From NCBI GenBank assembly GCA_028285465.1, contig JANQPD010000040.1, positions 1 through 38,710 of the forward strand: a DNA stretch of 38,710 nucleotides, written 5' to 3'. Position 1 is the stretch's first letter, and the number at the start of each line of letters is the position of its first letter. Below the pieces are notes generated by a model that ran no database searches, was not told the origin of the DNA, and saw only the letters and a program-made list of their open reading frames with translations. A program made the position numbers and the translations under genes. Of the stretch, positions 17,575 to 25,581 are shown in pieces. This stretch comes from Owenweeksia sp. GTDB taxonomy: Bacteria; Bacteroidota; Bacteroidia; Flavobacteriales; Schleiferiaceae.

Positions 17575-17586
17575 TGATATAAATCA
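17575..17586. promoter_or_regulatory. Candidate Fnr-type site between usp and hsp20
   Basis: The sequence TGATATAAATCA is a perfect TGAT-N4-ATCA dyad. It keeps the inner four bases of each half of the Fnr consensus but not the outer T and A. It lies in the 184-bp divergent region. The distance to the predicted usp start (about 64 bp) is suitable for activation; for hsp20 the start point is not clear. Confidence 0.4.
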
Positions 17587-17682
17587 TTGCTTAAAGGTAG
17601 CGGCTATCATGGTTTGGGCCAAATAGTCAACGCAATTTTGTGTTGTTGAATCATTTGGATGTATAACCGAAAAACGAATACT

Positions 17683-18138
17683 ATGAAAAGCAATAGAAAC
17701 CTGATGACTACACGTAACCTCTTTCCTTCTTCCTCCCTGCTGGATGATTTTTTCAACGGAGACTGGCCTGCTCTTAATTGGGGGAGCGGACCTGAAAACA
17801 CCTGGGTGCCCGCTGCCAATGTGGTTGAAAAAGAAAAGAGTTTTGAAGTGGAATTGTCGGTTCCCGGTTATGAAAAGAAGGACATTCAGGTAGAGGTAGA
17901 CAGCCATAATGTACTGCATATAAACGGTGAGCGTGAAGACGAAGTGAAAGAAGAAAAAGAGGACTATACCCGCAGGGAGTTCAGCTATGGTTCTTTTACC
18001 CGTTCTTTTCAGCTTCCGGAAACAGTTGATGATGAGCAGATCGCGGCCAAATGCAAAAATGGCGTACTCAAACTGGAGTTGCCCAAAAAAGATACGGCCC
18101 TTCTAAAGAAGAAGACAAAAGCCATAGATATTGCCTGA
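17683..18138 (+). CDS. Small heat shock protein, Hsp20 family
   Basis: The ATG at 17683 (MKSNRNLMTTRNLFPSSSLLDDFF) is preferred over 17659. The 151 residues have the N-terminal arm typical of Bacteroidota Hsp20 (LLDDFFNGDWP, then VPAANVVE). The alpha-crystallin domain is about residues 40-138, with FEVELSVPGYEKKDI and AKCKNGVLKLELPK. It is richer in charged residues in the loop (DEVKEEKEDYTRREF) than the other Hsp20. It is a cytosolic holdase chaperone. Having both an Hsp20 and a Usp on a shared control region mirrors hspX and its neighbours in hypoxia regulons. Confidence 0.95.
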   Translation: MKSNRNLMTTRNLFPSSSLLDDFFNGDWPALNWGSGPENTWVPAANVVEKEKSFEVELSVPGYEKKDIQVEVDSHNVLHINGEREDEVKEEKEDYTRREFSYGSFTRSFQLPETVDDEQIAAKCKNGVLKLELPKKDTALLKKKTKAIDIA

Positions 18139-18205
18139 ACCCATGGGTTGGATAACTTTCCGGTAAGCTGAACCGGAGAAATCCAAAGCATCTTTTTTCG
18201 TCCAT

Positions 18206-18244
18206 AAAAGCCGGAGCCGGGATATCCCGTAAGCCGGCTTTTTT
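18206..18244. terminator. Bidirectional terminator between hsp20 and the MBL gene
   Basis: Arms AAAAGCCGG and CCGGCTTTT enclose an inner GGGAT-ATCCC dyad. Poly-T follows on the plus strand, and the matching A-run lies on the other side. The genes on each side converge, so it can serve both. Confidence 0.75.
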
Positions 18245-18247
18245 AAT

Positions 18248-19621
18248 TTACTCCTCATAATCCAGCACCAGCTCCATATCCTGAACGGCTATGCTCACCG
18301 GAATGGAAAATGCGTGTTCGAGCTTTACCCGCAGGCTATCCGCAGCCGAAGGTTCTCCGTGATTTAACACAATCCTTCCGGGCGGGCCATCCGCCTTTCT
18401 TATCCACTGCACCATTTCTTCCCGGTCGGCATGTGCGGAGAGCCCGTGCAGCGACACTACTTCTGCCCTTACTTTGTGGTAACGCCCAAAAAACTTTAAC
18501 TCATCCCCTCCATGTGCCAGGGTATGTCCCCGGGTACCAACGGCCTGGAAACCCGGTAGTATAACCATTGTTTCAGGTTTGCCTACATGGGCCTCCAGGT
18601 GGTGCAGGATGCGCCCGCCCGTCATCATGCCGCTCCCTGCGATCACTATTTTTGGCTCCCTCATGCTCACAACGCTTTGCGAAGCACGATAGTCCGAAAC
18701 CACCTCAAATACTTCCTTCAAAATACCGAGCAAGGCAGGATCTTTTAAAAAGCGGTAGTAGTCTGTTAAAACTGCAGTTACTGCCGCAGCCATCGGACTG
18801 TCTAAAAACACTTTTACCCGGGGGATGCGTTTTTGTTGCATAAGGCTTAAAAGCAGGTAAATTACCTCCTGGCTGCGCTCCACAGCAAAACTTGGAATGA
18901 GTACCTGGCCTTTTTGGGCCAAGGCTTTGTTGACGCATTCTTCCAATTGATCAAAAGGAGATAGTATGCTGTGCAAGCGGTCTCCGTATGTAGACTCCAT
19001 GACCAACAGGTCGCAGGCAGGTAAAGGCTTCGGGCGGGACATGATCAGGGGTTTCATCCTACCCAGATCTCCCGAAAAAACCAAGGTTTTCTTACCTGCG
19101 CGCACTTCTACCAGGGCGCTGCCGGGAATGTGTCCGTTTGCTTTAAAACTAAACTTCAGGTCAACGCCTAAGATCACCCATTCATCAAAATCATGTGTTT
19201 GAAACAATTTCAAACAGCGGTGTACATCCTCCGTATCATACAAGGGCAGGGCTTCCCGGTGCCGTGAATAGCGGTGCCGGTTTGCATCTGCGGCATCCTC
19301 TTCCTGTATTTTGGCGCTGTCCAACAGTATTATCCTGGCCAAACTTGCCGTAATGGGTGTACAATGAATAGCTCCTTTAAACCCTTGCTTCACCAAACGG
19401 GGCAGTAACCCGCAATGGTCAAGATGGGCATGGGTCAACACCACATCACTGATCTCTTCTGCCAGGGGGATCTGCTGCCAATTTTTCTTTCTTAAAGCTT
19501 TTATCCCCTGAAAGAGGCCACAATCGATCATAATGTGTTGCCGGTTGAAGCTTAGCACGGTTTTAGACCCCGTAACCGTACCTGCCCCGCCCAGGAATTT
19601 TAAAGAGAGTGCATGGTGCAT
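18248..19621 (-). CDS. Beta-CASP metallo-beta-lactamase-fold RNase
   Basis: The 457 residues are the standard length of the RNA-metabolising MBL family. Metal ligands are THAHLDH (H64, H66, D68, H69) and the later SGDLGR. The beta-CASP domain is inserted at about 200-340. The GSGMMTGGRILHH segment and the closing SAHADREEM and NHGE motifs match CPSF73-like bacterial proteins. It is predicted to be a zinc endo/exoribonuclease in the cytoplasm. Homologues are often encoded near Usp and Hsp20 genes, and mRNA turnover in dormancy would fit. It starts 55 bp before the stop of the helicase gene and shares its strand. Confidence 0.93.
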   Translation of the reverse strand: MHHALSLKFLGGAGTVTGSKTVLSFNRQHIMIDCGLFQGIKALRKKNWQQIPLAEEISDVVLTHAHLDHCGLLPRLVKQGFKGAIHCTPITASLARIILLDSAKIQEEDAADANRHRYSRHREALPLYDTEDVHRCLKLFQTHDFDEWVILGVDLKFSFKANGHIPGSALVEVRAGKKTLVFSGDLGRMKPLIMSRPKPLPACDLLVMESTYGDRLHSILSPFDQLEECVNKALAQKGQVLIPSFAVERSQEVIYLLLSLMQQKRIPRVKVFLDSPMAAAVTAVLTDYYRFLKDPALLGILKEVFEVVSDYRASQSVVSMREPKIVIAGSGMMTGGRILHHLEAHVGKPETMVILPGFQAVGTRGHTLAHGGDELKFFGRYHKVRAEVVSLHGLSAHADREEMVQWIRKADGPPGRIVLNHGEPSAADSLRVKLEHAFSIPVSIAVQDMELVLDYEE

Positions 19622-19676
19622 ATGTCAAGTTTTACGATTATTGTGCTGTTGCGGTCACCGGGGTGCCCTGTTTCTC

Positions 19677-21881
19677 TCATTCTCTTTTCCCGGCCTGGTA
19701 AATTCTCAATTGCCCAAAAGTATATTTGCGGTTCAGGTGCGCATACACCACGTTTAAACCTCCTTTTCCCTTGGTTGCGAAAGCTTCCTCAAGTTCTGCA
19801 AGGGTCTCCTCGCTCAAAAAATGCTCCAGCTTAAGCCTGCCCTCACCTACTCCCCGTGCTGCATGCCCTTCTATAGTACTAAGGGCCATGCTGCGTTCCC
19901 GGGCAATTTCTTCAAGGCTTTTACCGGCCTCGATCAACTGGTAGGTAGTTTCATAAGTAGCGCCTTTTACTTGTTTCTTTTTCCCGGTTTTGCTGCTTAC
20001 GGTCAATGGTTCTTTTTCCATCTGGCTTTCAGCACGCTGTACAAGAGCCGTATATTTTTCCTTTAATGCTTTGGCAAGGCTCTCCTCTTTTTCAATGGGT
20101 TTTTTCGCTAACAAACACTGTGTTTCATGCCCTAATTTTTGAAGCGCGCTAAGCTTGAGCACAAAAAGTTGTTCCAGTTCTTCCACGGCATTTACATACG
20201 CCTTGGTCTTACTCAGGCTCTTAAGCCTCAACTTGAAAAGGAGAAGCCGGTACAGTTCTTCTTCTAAAAAAGTGACATAATGTGTTACTCCCTTTGCCAG
20301 GCGCTCCGAAAATACAGCTTCACCTTCTGCCAAACGCGCGTCCAGTTGCCGCATAAACTTGGGCACATAGGCTGCCTGGGCAACGGTCTGTTTGTATATA
20401 CCGCTGAGTACATTTTGCAAGAGAGGGTCTTCAAAGGGATATTTAGGGTCAAACTTCTCAATGGTTTGCTTGAGCAACTCCAATAACTGGAGAAGATCAA
20501 ACGCCTGTGCACAGCGCTCCTTCACATAGTTGTGCTGTTCGGCAGACAAGCGCGTTTCCAGGTCCGTATTTTCCTGCTTATCCGCAAAAGCACCTATAAC
20601 TCCATCGCTCATTACGGCATGAGCCGCTATGGGGCTGCTCAAACACAATCCCTCTAAACTGCGTAGACGTGAAAGAGCCACGTATACCTGCCCGGGGGCA
20701 AAGGCTCTATCCACCAAAAGATTGGCTTTGTTAAACGTAAGCCCCTGGCTTTTGTGCACTGTAATGGCCCAGGCCAGCTTCAAAGGATAGTGCTGGTAGG
20801 TACCGATTACTTCTTCCTCTATCTCCTTGTTTTTTTCATTGATGCTGTACCGCTGGTTCTTCCACTCCAGCCTGGGTACCTCCAGCGGTTCATCTTCCTC
20901 GTCAAACAACACTTCAATACGCCCTTTTTCCAATGCACTTACCGTGGCGATCTTCCCGTTGTAAAAGCGGCTTCCCTCTGCATCGTTCCGGGTAAACATC
21001 ACCCGTGCCCCTGTTTTCAACACCAATTGCTCTGCCAGTGGATAAAGGTGTTCCGGGAAATCGCCTTCTATTTTCGCCTCATACCGGTGTGCCTTACCCG
21101 GCAGTTGGTCCAGGGCTTCCTGGTTTAGTGCATCGGCCTGCCGGTTATGTGTAGTGAGCGTAATGGCCGTTTTATCCGGTGTTGGGGCATAATGCGCATT
21201 CAGCTTTTCCAGGTCGGAAGCCGTAAGTTGATTGTTGCGCAGTTTGTTTAACAGTTGGACAAAATCCTCATCACTTTGACGGAACACCTTATCCAACTCT
21301 ATATAGGTATAACCTGCTTTTTTCAACGCAAGGGATTCAAAGAAATGAGGGGAAGCATAAAACTGCTTCAAAACATCCCATTCCGCCTCTTTAACAATGG
21401 GGGGCAATTGAAACAAATCTCCTATAAGCAAAAGCTGTACTCCGCCAAAAGGGGTGCTGTACTTGCTTTTAGCGGCTCTTAAACGGTAGTCGATGGCATC
21501 CAGAAGATCGGCCCGCAACATACTCACTTCATCAATAACAAGCAGCTCCAGGCTGCGCAATACTTGCTTGCGCGCCAAATTTAAGGGGTGCTTACGTGCC
21601 AGTTGAGCACGGGTGAAAAAATTGGCCTGGGGGGTAACCGTAAAATCCACCGGCTCGGGCAGGTAGCTACCAAAAGGAAACAAGAACTGGGAGTGAATGG
21701 TTACGCCCTCTGCGTTAAGTGCGGCAATGCCCGTAGGCGCAACAATTACGAAGTTCTTATGCGTGGCCCGGGCTATATCGCGCAAAAAAGTGGTTTTCCC
21801 TGTCCCGGCCTTGCCGGTAAGAAAAATGTGGCTTTGCGTGGTATTTACAAATTGGGTAGCTAGGTATATCCCGTCTGGCAT
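19677..21881 (-). CDS. PIF1/RecD-like DNA helicase with C-terminal HTH
   Basis: This is a 734-residue superfamily 1B helicase. Walker A is GKAGTGKTT (about 23-31), Walker B VIDEVSMLRADLLDAID (about 115) and motif III LLIGDLFQLPP. The C-terminal motif AWAITVHKSQGLTF (about 375) is in the UvrD_C_2-like part. After about 430 comes a long helical extension. A helix-turn-helix near 650 (GKSLEEIARERSMALSTIEGH) resembles the HTH_40 domain found in RecQ-like helicases. Such proteins unwind DNA 5' to 3', probably at forks or structured DNA. It may be co-transcribed with the MBL gene downstream. Confidence 0.9.
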   Translation of the reverse strand: MPDGIYLATQFVNTTQSHIFLTGKAGTGKTTFLRDIARATHKNFVIVAPTGIAALNAEGVTIHSQFLFPFGSYLPEPVDFTVTPQANFFTRAQLARKHPLNLARKQVLRSLELLVIDEVSMLRADLLDAIDYRLRAAKSKYSTPFGGVQLLLIGDLFQLPPIVKEAEWDVLKQFYASPHFFESLALKKAGYTYIELDKVFRQSDEDFVQLLNKLRNNQLTASDLEKLNAHYAPTPDKTAITLTTHNRQADALNQEALDQLPGKAHRYEAKIEGDFPEHLYPLAEQLVLKTGARVMFTRNDAEGSRFYNGKIATVSALEKGRIEVLFDEEDEPLEVPRLEWKNQRYSINEKNKEIEEEVIGTYQHYPLKLAWAITVHKSQGLTFNKANLLVDRAFAPGQVYVALSRLRSLEGLCLSSPIAAHAVMSDGVIGAFADKQENTDLETRLSAEQHNYVKERCAQAFDLLQLLELLKQTIEKFDPKYPFEDPLLQNVLSGIYKQTVAQAAYVPKFMRQLDARLAEGEAVFSERLAKGVTHYVTFLEEELYRLLLFKLRLKSLSKTKAYVNAVEELEQLFVLKLSALQKLGHETQCLLAKKPIEKEESLAKALKEKYTALVQRAESQMEKEPLTVSSKTGKKKQVKGATYETTYQLIEAGKSLEEIARERSMALSTIEGHAARGVGEGRLKLEHFLSEETLAELEEAFATKGKGGLNVVYAHLNRKYTFGQLRIYQAGKRE

Positions 21882-22020
21882 GTACGTAATTTGGCTACAA
21901 AGTACTCATTCGAGGGAATACATCACACTTTAGAAGGAGGCTAATTTTAAGAGAATCATACGAAAGTATGAATGCCTGAAAAGGGCTACCCTTTTTATTT
22001 GCACAACAAAACTGAAGGCT
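21882..22020. promoter_or_regulatory. Divergent promoter region with hairpin
   Basis: The interval separates two divergent genes. A hairpin AAAAGGG-CTA-CCCTTTT lies at 21979-21995, directly followed by TTTATTTG (21994-22001 area), which is one base from the -7 consensus. The hairpin overlaps the likely promoter spacer of the SRPBCC gene and could affect its expression. There is no upstream + strand gene for it to terminate. Confidence 0.3.
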
Positions 22021-22479
22021 ATGCAATATACGTTAAGCGTTGACCTGGATCTGCCCAGGGAGAAAGTAATTGAACTGTTCGATAATCCTGAATACCTGAC
22101 CCGTTGGCAACCCGGCCTGGTCAGTTATGAGGTATTGGAAGGAAAAGCACGGCAAGAAGGGGCAAAAGCACGTATGACCTTTGATTTCGGGAAGCGAAAG
22201 ATGGAGGTTATAGAAACCATTACCGCCCGTGATTTGCCGGAACGTATATGCGGCAGGTATGTAGTCAACGGCACCTTAAACATACAGGAAAACACCTTTA
22301 CCGAAATAGATCAACATACTACACGCTGGACCTCGAAAAATGAGTTTCGCTTTAAGGGGTTTATGATGAAGCTAATGGGCCTCGTTATGCCGGGTGCTTT
22401 TAAAAAACAGAGCAACGTATACCTCAAGGCATTTAAAAAATTTACAGAGGAGGAAAAGGCAGCCGCCTCTAAAGGATAA
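22021..22479 (+). CDS. SRPBCC-fold protein (START/Bet v1-like)
   Basis: The 152 residues open with MQYTLSVDLDLPREKVIELFDNPEYLTRWQPGL, the typical polyketide-cyclase/START entry with the tryptophan. The strand ARMTFDFGKRKMEVIETI is next, and the long C-terminal helix ends in a basic tail. The fold makes a cavity that binds hydrophobic ligands; no enzyme residues can be assigned. It converges on the Kelch gene with an 11-bp overlap of the coding ends. It has no signal peptide and is cytoplasmic. Confidence 0.85.
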   Translation: MQYTLSVDLDLPREKVIELFDNPEYLTRWQPGLVSYEVLEGKARQEGAKARMTFDFGKRKMEVIETITARDLPERICGRYVVNGTLNIQENTFTEIDQHTTRWTSKNEFRFKGFMMKLMGLVMPGAFKKQSNVYLKAFKKFTEEEKAAASKG

Positions 22480-23671
22480 GTAGTTTTTTTACGCCTCCGC
22501 CTCCTTTTACATCGGTCCACCTAAGTACATAAGTCCCTTGTTTTAAGTTAGGCAAAGTGATTAAAGTTGATCTTTGACCACGCTCCGGGAAGGTTTCGTA
22601 AACCCTGGTTCCTGCCAGGGAAAAGAGTTGGATGTTACTCAGGGGAACATTACTTTCTATAGCAATTTTGTTTTCTTTTGCCGGGTTGGGATATACCTCT
22701 ATTGAACGGGAATCAATGGTCAGATCCTCCGGGTACACGTAATAGAAATCCGTAAGCCGCGCATTTTGCTCATCTACACCAAAAAGGACTGCGGCTCCAT
22801 CCCGGTAAGGCAGCATACTGGTGCCCCTGCGTGAAAAAGCATTGGTAAGCGCGGTTGCATCCGAAACACCGGTTTCAACGTCTACCTCATGTAAAAAACC
22901 GCTGTAGCTTTTATCGGCTTGCTCTCCTCCCCAAACGTACAGCTTATAACCCGTTGGCAAGGCAATAAGTGCAGCGCCGGCCCGCCACAGGGGATACGTA
23001 AAATCAGCCAGTCTGGTGAATTGCTCATTTACCCCATTAAATTTCCAAAGATCCTGGTGGGTATCGCTTGTGTCGTTCGCCCCAAGCCCGATGATGGCAT
23101 ATACACCGTTTCCCGCAGATATGCCATGCCCCCGGGGGCCAAAAGGCAGGTCGGGCAAGCGCTCCCAGCGGTCTTCCGGGAAGCTGTAGCGGTAGAAATC
23201 AGAGAGGTAATGCAGCGTATCCTTACCCCCACCCACGTAGGCATATGCACCGAAAGCAAAAGCAAAACTGCCCCAGCGCGCATGCCCCGGTAAAGGTGCC
23301 ATTTCCTGCCACATCCCGGTTTTCGTATCAAAGCGCCAAAGGTCATTAAAGGTATTTTGCTCACTTTGATAGCCCCCGAAGAGATAGATAAAATGCCTGT
23401 ATGTAAAACTTCTGATGTACTGCCGCGGAGCCAGCGGCATGTCCGGTAATTGTGTCCAGGCGTCCCGCTCAAAACTATACGCCCACCAATCATTCACTAC
23501 ATAAAACCCCCCGGTAAGTCCCGAGCCCGCATACAGCGTACCCCCGACCTCCGTAACCACCCCGTCATCGCGGCCTTCTGCCGGAAAACCCGCTCTTTGC
23601 TCAATAAACTGGGCGTGTGTTGCCGCAGATAACAGTAAAAGGAACAAGGTGTTGACAGAAGAAATACGCAC
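22469..23671 (-). CDS. Secreted Kelch-repeat protein with T9SS sorting domain
   Basis: The 400 residues start with a Sec signal peptide (MRISSVNTLFLLLLSAATHAQ). About five or six Kelch repeats follow, recognisable by the repeating GG, Y and W positions (YLFGGYQSEQNTFNDLWRF and AYVGGGKDTLHYLSDFYRY), and form a beta-propeller. The last 75 residues are a type A T9SS domain: the SIEVYPNPAKENKI entry, VPLSNIQLFSLAGTRVY, and a terminal KKLLIL. The terminal domain carries four consecutive glycines just before KKLLIL. The protein is probably exported through the type IX system and attached or released at the surface. Its ligand is unknown. Confidence 0.9.
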   Translation of the reverse strand: MRISSVNTLFLLLLSAATHAQFIEQRAGFPAEGRDDGVVTEVGGTLYAGSGLTGGFYVVNDWWAYSFERDAWTQLPDMPLAPRQYIRSFTYRHFIYLFGGYQSEQNTFNDLWRFDTKTGMWQEMAPLPGHARWGSFAFAFGAYAYVGGGKDTLHYLSDFYRYSFPEDRWERLPDLPFGPRGHGISAGNGVYAIIGLGANDTSDTHQDLWKFNGVNEQFTRLADFTYPLWRAGAALIALPTGYKLYVWGGEQADKSYSGFLHEVDVETGVSDATALTNAFSRRGTSMLPYRDGAAVLFGVDEQNARLTDFYYVYPEDLTIDSRSIEVYPNPAKENKIAIESNVPLSNIQLFSLAGTRVYETFPERGQRSTLITLPNLKQGTYVLRWTDVKGGGGVKKLLIL

Positions 23672-23681
23672 CTGAAAAAGG

Positions 23682-23906
23682 TTAACCCCGGTCGAAAAAG
23701 GCCGATAAGATCGTACGTAAGCCTTTTACACAAAAAAAGGCAGCGGTTGCCATAAGCACAATGCTAATGCCAAATGCCCAGTAATTGCCATTGCGGGTGC
23801 CCGGGATACCAAGCCAAAACATAAGGGCCGGCCCCATAAAGATAAAAGGGAAACCAACCGCCATAAAGCGTATCCCGCTTAAGAGTTTATTCCTGTCTGT
23901 AGCCAT
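23682..23906 (-). CDS. DUF6095 family membrane protein
   Basis: The 74-residue protein starting at ATG 23906 (MATDRNKLLSGIRFMAVGFP) aligns with the DUF6095 family. The basic head with two membrane helices (FPFIFMGPALMFW, and a second of about 20 residues) and the terminal KGLRTILSAFFD are family marks. The function is unknown; the family is almost confined to Bacteroidota. The start upstream at 23939 is not needed. It lies 44 bp after the next gene and is likely co-transcribed. Confidence 0.8.
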   Translation of the reverse strand: MATDRNKLLSGIRFMAVGFPFIFMGPALMFWLGIPGTRNGNYWAFGISIVLMATAAFFCVKGLRTILSAFFDRG

Positions 23907-23950
23907 AGGGCTAAGGTAAATAATTCGTGCTTTCCACACGACCGCTAAGG

Positions 23951-24262
23951 CTATTTAACATAACGTGAAGCTGACCGCAAAGTATGTTTGAGTTTGTAAT
24001 AGCACACTTCAGCTAAAGGCCGTAAAGAATCTGGCTTTTCTTCGATCTCATGTTTGGCGGCTTCTTTCATGAACCCTATGTACAGTTCGCTCCACTGATC
24101 CTGTACACTTTCCGGTACTTTCATAAGACGGCAAACGAGTTCCAGCACACCTAAATGATGCAAGCCTCCCCCATCCAGTCCAAGGTTTTCTAAGCCTTCT
24201 ACCAGTTGGTTGTGCTTTAGGTCTTGTTGAATCAGGCTGATAATTAAGTCTTTGTTTTTCAT
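23951..24262 (-). CDS. Conserved hypothetical protein, 103 aa
   Basis: This is a 103-residue helical protein with the start MKNKDLIISLIQQDLKHNQL, a GGGLHHLGVLELV turn in the middle and a KPDSLRPLAEVCYYKL end. Related short proteins occur in Flavobacteriia without assigned function, by memory only. No signal peptide or membrane helix is seen. The gene marks the left flank of the A+T-rich island. Its upstream region, 24263-24449, contains several dyads and the promoter of the divergent XRE gene. Confidence 0.65.
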   Translation of the reverse strand: MKNKDLIISLIQQDLKHNQLVEGLENLGLDGGGLHHLGVLELVCRLMKVPESVQDQWSELYIGFMKEAAKHEIEEKPDSLRPLAEVCYYKLKHTLRSASRYVK

Positions 24263-24325
24263 ATTAAATCCACGCTTAAAATAGTGATTTCACCTATTTG
24301 ACACATACAAATCTAAGTTTAACAT

Positions 24326-24380
24326 ATGAAATAACAAAATAATTTCATCGGTTTAAATTGGAAAAACATACGTTTAAACG
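24326..24380. promoter_or_regulatory. Cluster of dyads upstream of the XRE gene
   Basis: ATGAAAT (24326-24332) and ATTTCAT (24342-24348) form an inverted repeat. CGTTTAAACG at 24371-24380 is a perfect 10-bp palindrome. The core GTTTAA recurs at about 24317, 24351 and 24372. These are candidate operators for the XRE protein. Confidence 0.4.
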
Positions 24381-24421
24381 ATTACTCCATTGGTTTTACG
24401 GTGGTTTTGAATATCGATAGA

Positions 24422-24452
24422 TTGTGTGAAGCATTGATTTTAGGTAGCTTTG
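24422..24452 (+). promoter_or_regulatory. Promoter of the XRE gene, nearly leaderless
   Basis: TTG at 24422-24424, a 20-bp spacer and TAGCTTTG at 24445-24452 match the Bacteroidota -33 and -7 elements well. The ATG at 24459 begins 7 bp after the -7 element, so the message would have no leader or one of a base or two. Confidence 0.6.
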
Positions 24453-24458
24453 CATAGC

Positions 24459-24665
24459 ATGAACGATAGAATCAATCGAATTAAAGAGGTGTTGGTCATA
24501 AAAGGCATGACCCAAAAAGAATTAGCGGCTAAATTGGATAAGAATCCCAATTCGGTTACCTCGATGTGTAATAACAAATCACAGCCTCATCTAAAAGACC
24601 TCAAACGGATCGCTGAAATCCTAAATGTGGATATCCGGGAATTGCTTGTTCCTACTAAGGAATGA
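24459..24665 (+). CDS. XRE-type helix-turn-helix regulator
   Basis: The 68-residue protein from the ATG at 24459 (MNDRINRIKEVLVIKGM) is a bare Cro/C1-type HTH. Its core TQKELAAKLDKNPNSVTSMCNNKS resembles phage and toxin-antitoxin repressors. There is no effector domain, so it probably works as a dimer that represses its own promoter, where palindromes lie 80 to 130 bp upstream. An upstream in-frame TTG at 24450 lies inside the -7 element and is not used. The two-TM membrane gene follows 83 bp downstream on the same strand. Confidence 0.88.
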   Translation: MNDRINRIKEVLVIKGMTQKELAAKLDKNPNSVTSMCNNKSQPHLKDLKRIAEILNVDIRELLVPTKE

Positions 24666-24748
24666 TTATTTTAACTGCTTGATCATTTGTAGGAAAGGAA
24701 ACTTGGTTCAATTGATCAAGTGTTAATGATAATTTTAGCAAGTAAACT

Positions 24749-25459
24749 GTGACTGAACAATATACTAAGATTAACAATAGCCTTCTATTACCAACGGCCA
24801 TTATTAGTCTTATAGCTGGAATAATTTCCATCTTTAAAGAGACTCCTTGGTATGTGTCTTTGCCTATAATTTTAATCTCGGCATTGTTTTTTTTCATTTA
24901 TTATTTCAGAAGAAACAAATATTCAGATTTTGATATTTTAAGTAGGAATGAAGTTATTGACTTGGTTGACCGCAGCGGCAAGATTGCTCATTATACTAAT
25001 GATTGCTTATTTAAGTCCTTAAAGCAAAACGCTCAAAGCGTTAAATTTCTAGTACAGGCAAGCGGAAAGATTAGAAACGGAAAAATTAATTCAGGCATAA
25101 TAGAAAACCAAACAAAAGAAGCTAGTACTACTACATTTAAAATCAGCTCCCCAAGACCAATTAAAAAAAAAGAAACCTTTAATGGTATCCTGAAATGCGA
25201 ACTAATTAATACTTTTCAAAATGACAATGAGTATTGGGAGATTAGTAAGTTTTCAAAAGGAACTAATATAAAACTCACTATAATTTTTCCTAACGAAAGA
25301 AAACCCATCATATATAAGGCATACAAAGTAGACGGTCATAAAAAAGTTCTTTCTAATGAACAACCAATACTTATATTTGAGAACACAAGACCAGCCTTAC
25401 TTTTTGAAGTAAAGCATATGACACATTTTGAAAAATATCGGGTAGAATGGAAATGGTAA
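24749..25459 (+). CDS. Two-TM membrane protein with beta-rich C-terminal domain
   Basis: It has 236 residues from a GTG start. Two membrane helices lie at about residues 11-31 and 34-53. A charged, beta-rich cytoplasmic domain follows to the C-terminus (SVKFLVQASGKIRNGKI, TFKISSPRPIKKKETF, NIKLTIIFP). No family is recognised with certainty. The layout of two N-terminal TM helices then a strand-rich domain recalls the S-2TM-beta effectors of nucleotide-signalling defence islands (Burroughs/Aravind). That likeness is by architecture only. It may be an effector or sensor working with the XRE regulator or with the nearby ubiquitin-like system. Confidence 0.6.
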   Translation: MTEQYTKINNSLLLPTAIISLIAGIISIFKETPWYVSLPIILISALFFFIYYFRRNKYSDFDILSRNEVIDLVDRSGKIAHYTNDCLFKSLKQNAQSVKFLVQASGKIRNGKINSGIIENQTKEASTTTFKISSPRPIKKKETFNGILKCELINTFQNDNEYWEISKFSKGTNIKLTIIFPNERKPIIYKAYKVDGHKKVLSNEQPILIFENTRPALLFEVKHMTHFEKYRVEWKW

Positions 25460-25501
25460 ATGTTACCCTCCCACTACTATACCTCCGCCTCCTAGTAACA
25501 T
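25460..25501. terminator. Hairpin at the convergence of two genes
   Basis: ATGTTAC (25460-25466) and GTAACAT (25495-25501) form a 7-bp stem with a 28-nt loop. No poly-T tail follows on either strand. The minus strand also encodes a 12-codon frame ending in Gly-Gly across this region, see findings. Whether it is a terminator or something else is undecided. Confidence 0.35.
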
Positions 25502-25581
25502 AATAATGAATTTTAGAAATTAAAGATAACACATTTCTTTAAACCTTGTATCAAACATTTTAAACTTGCCTCCGGGTTGTC

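Noticed and set aside
22490..25495. Shared CCTCCGCCTCCT strings at about 22491 and 25482
   Set aside because: One is the polyglycine codons of the T9SS gene and the other is the loop of a hairpin; the match is short and low-complexity.
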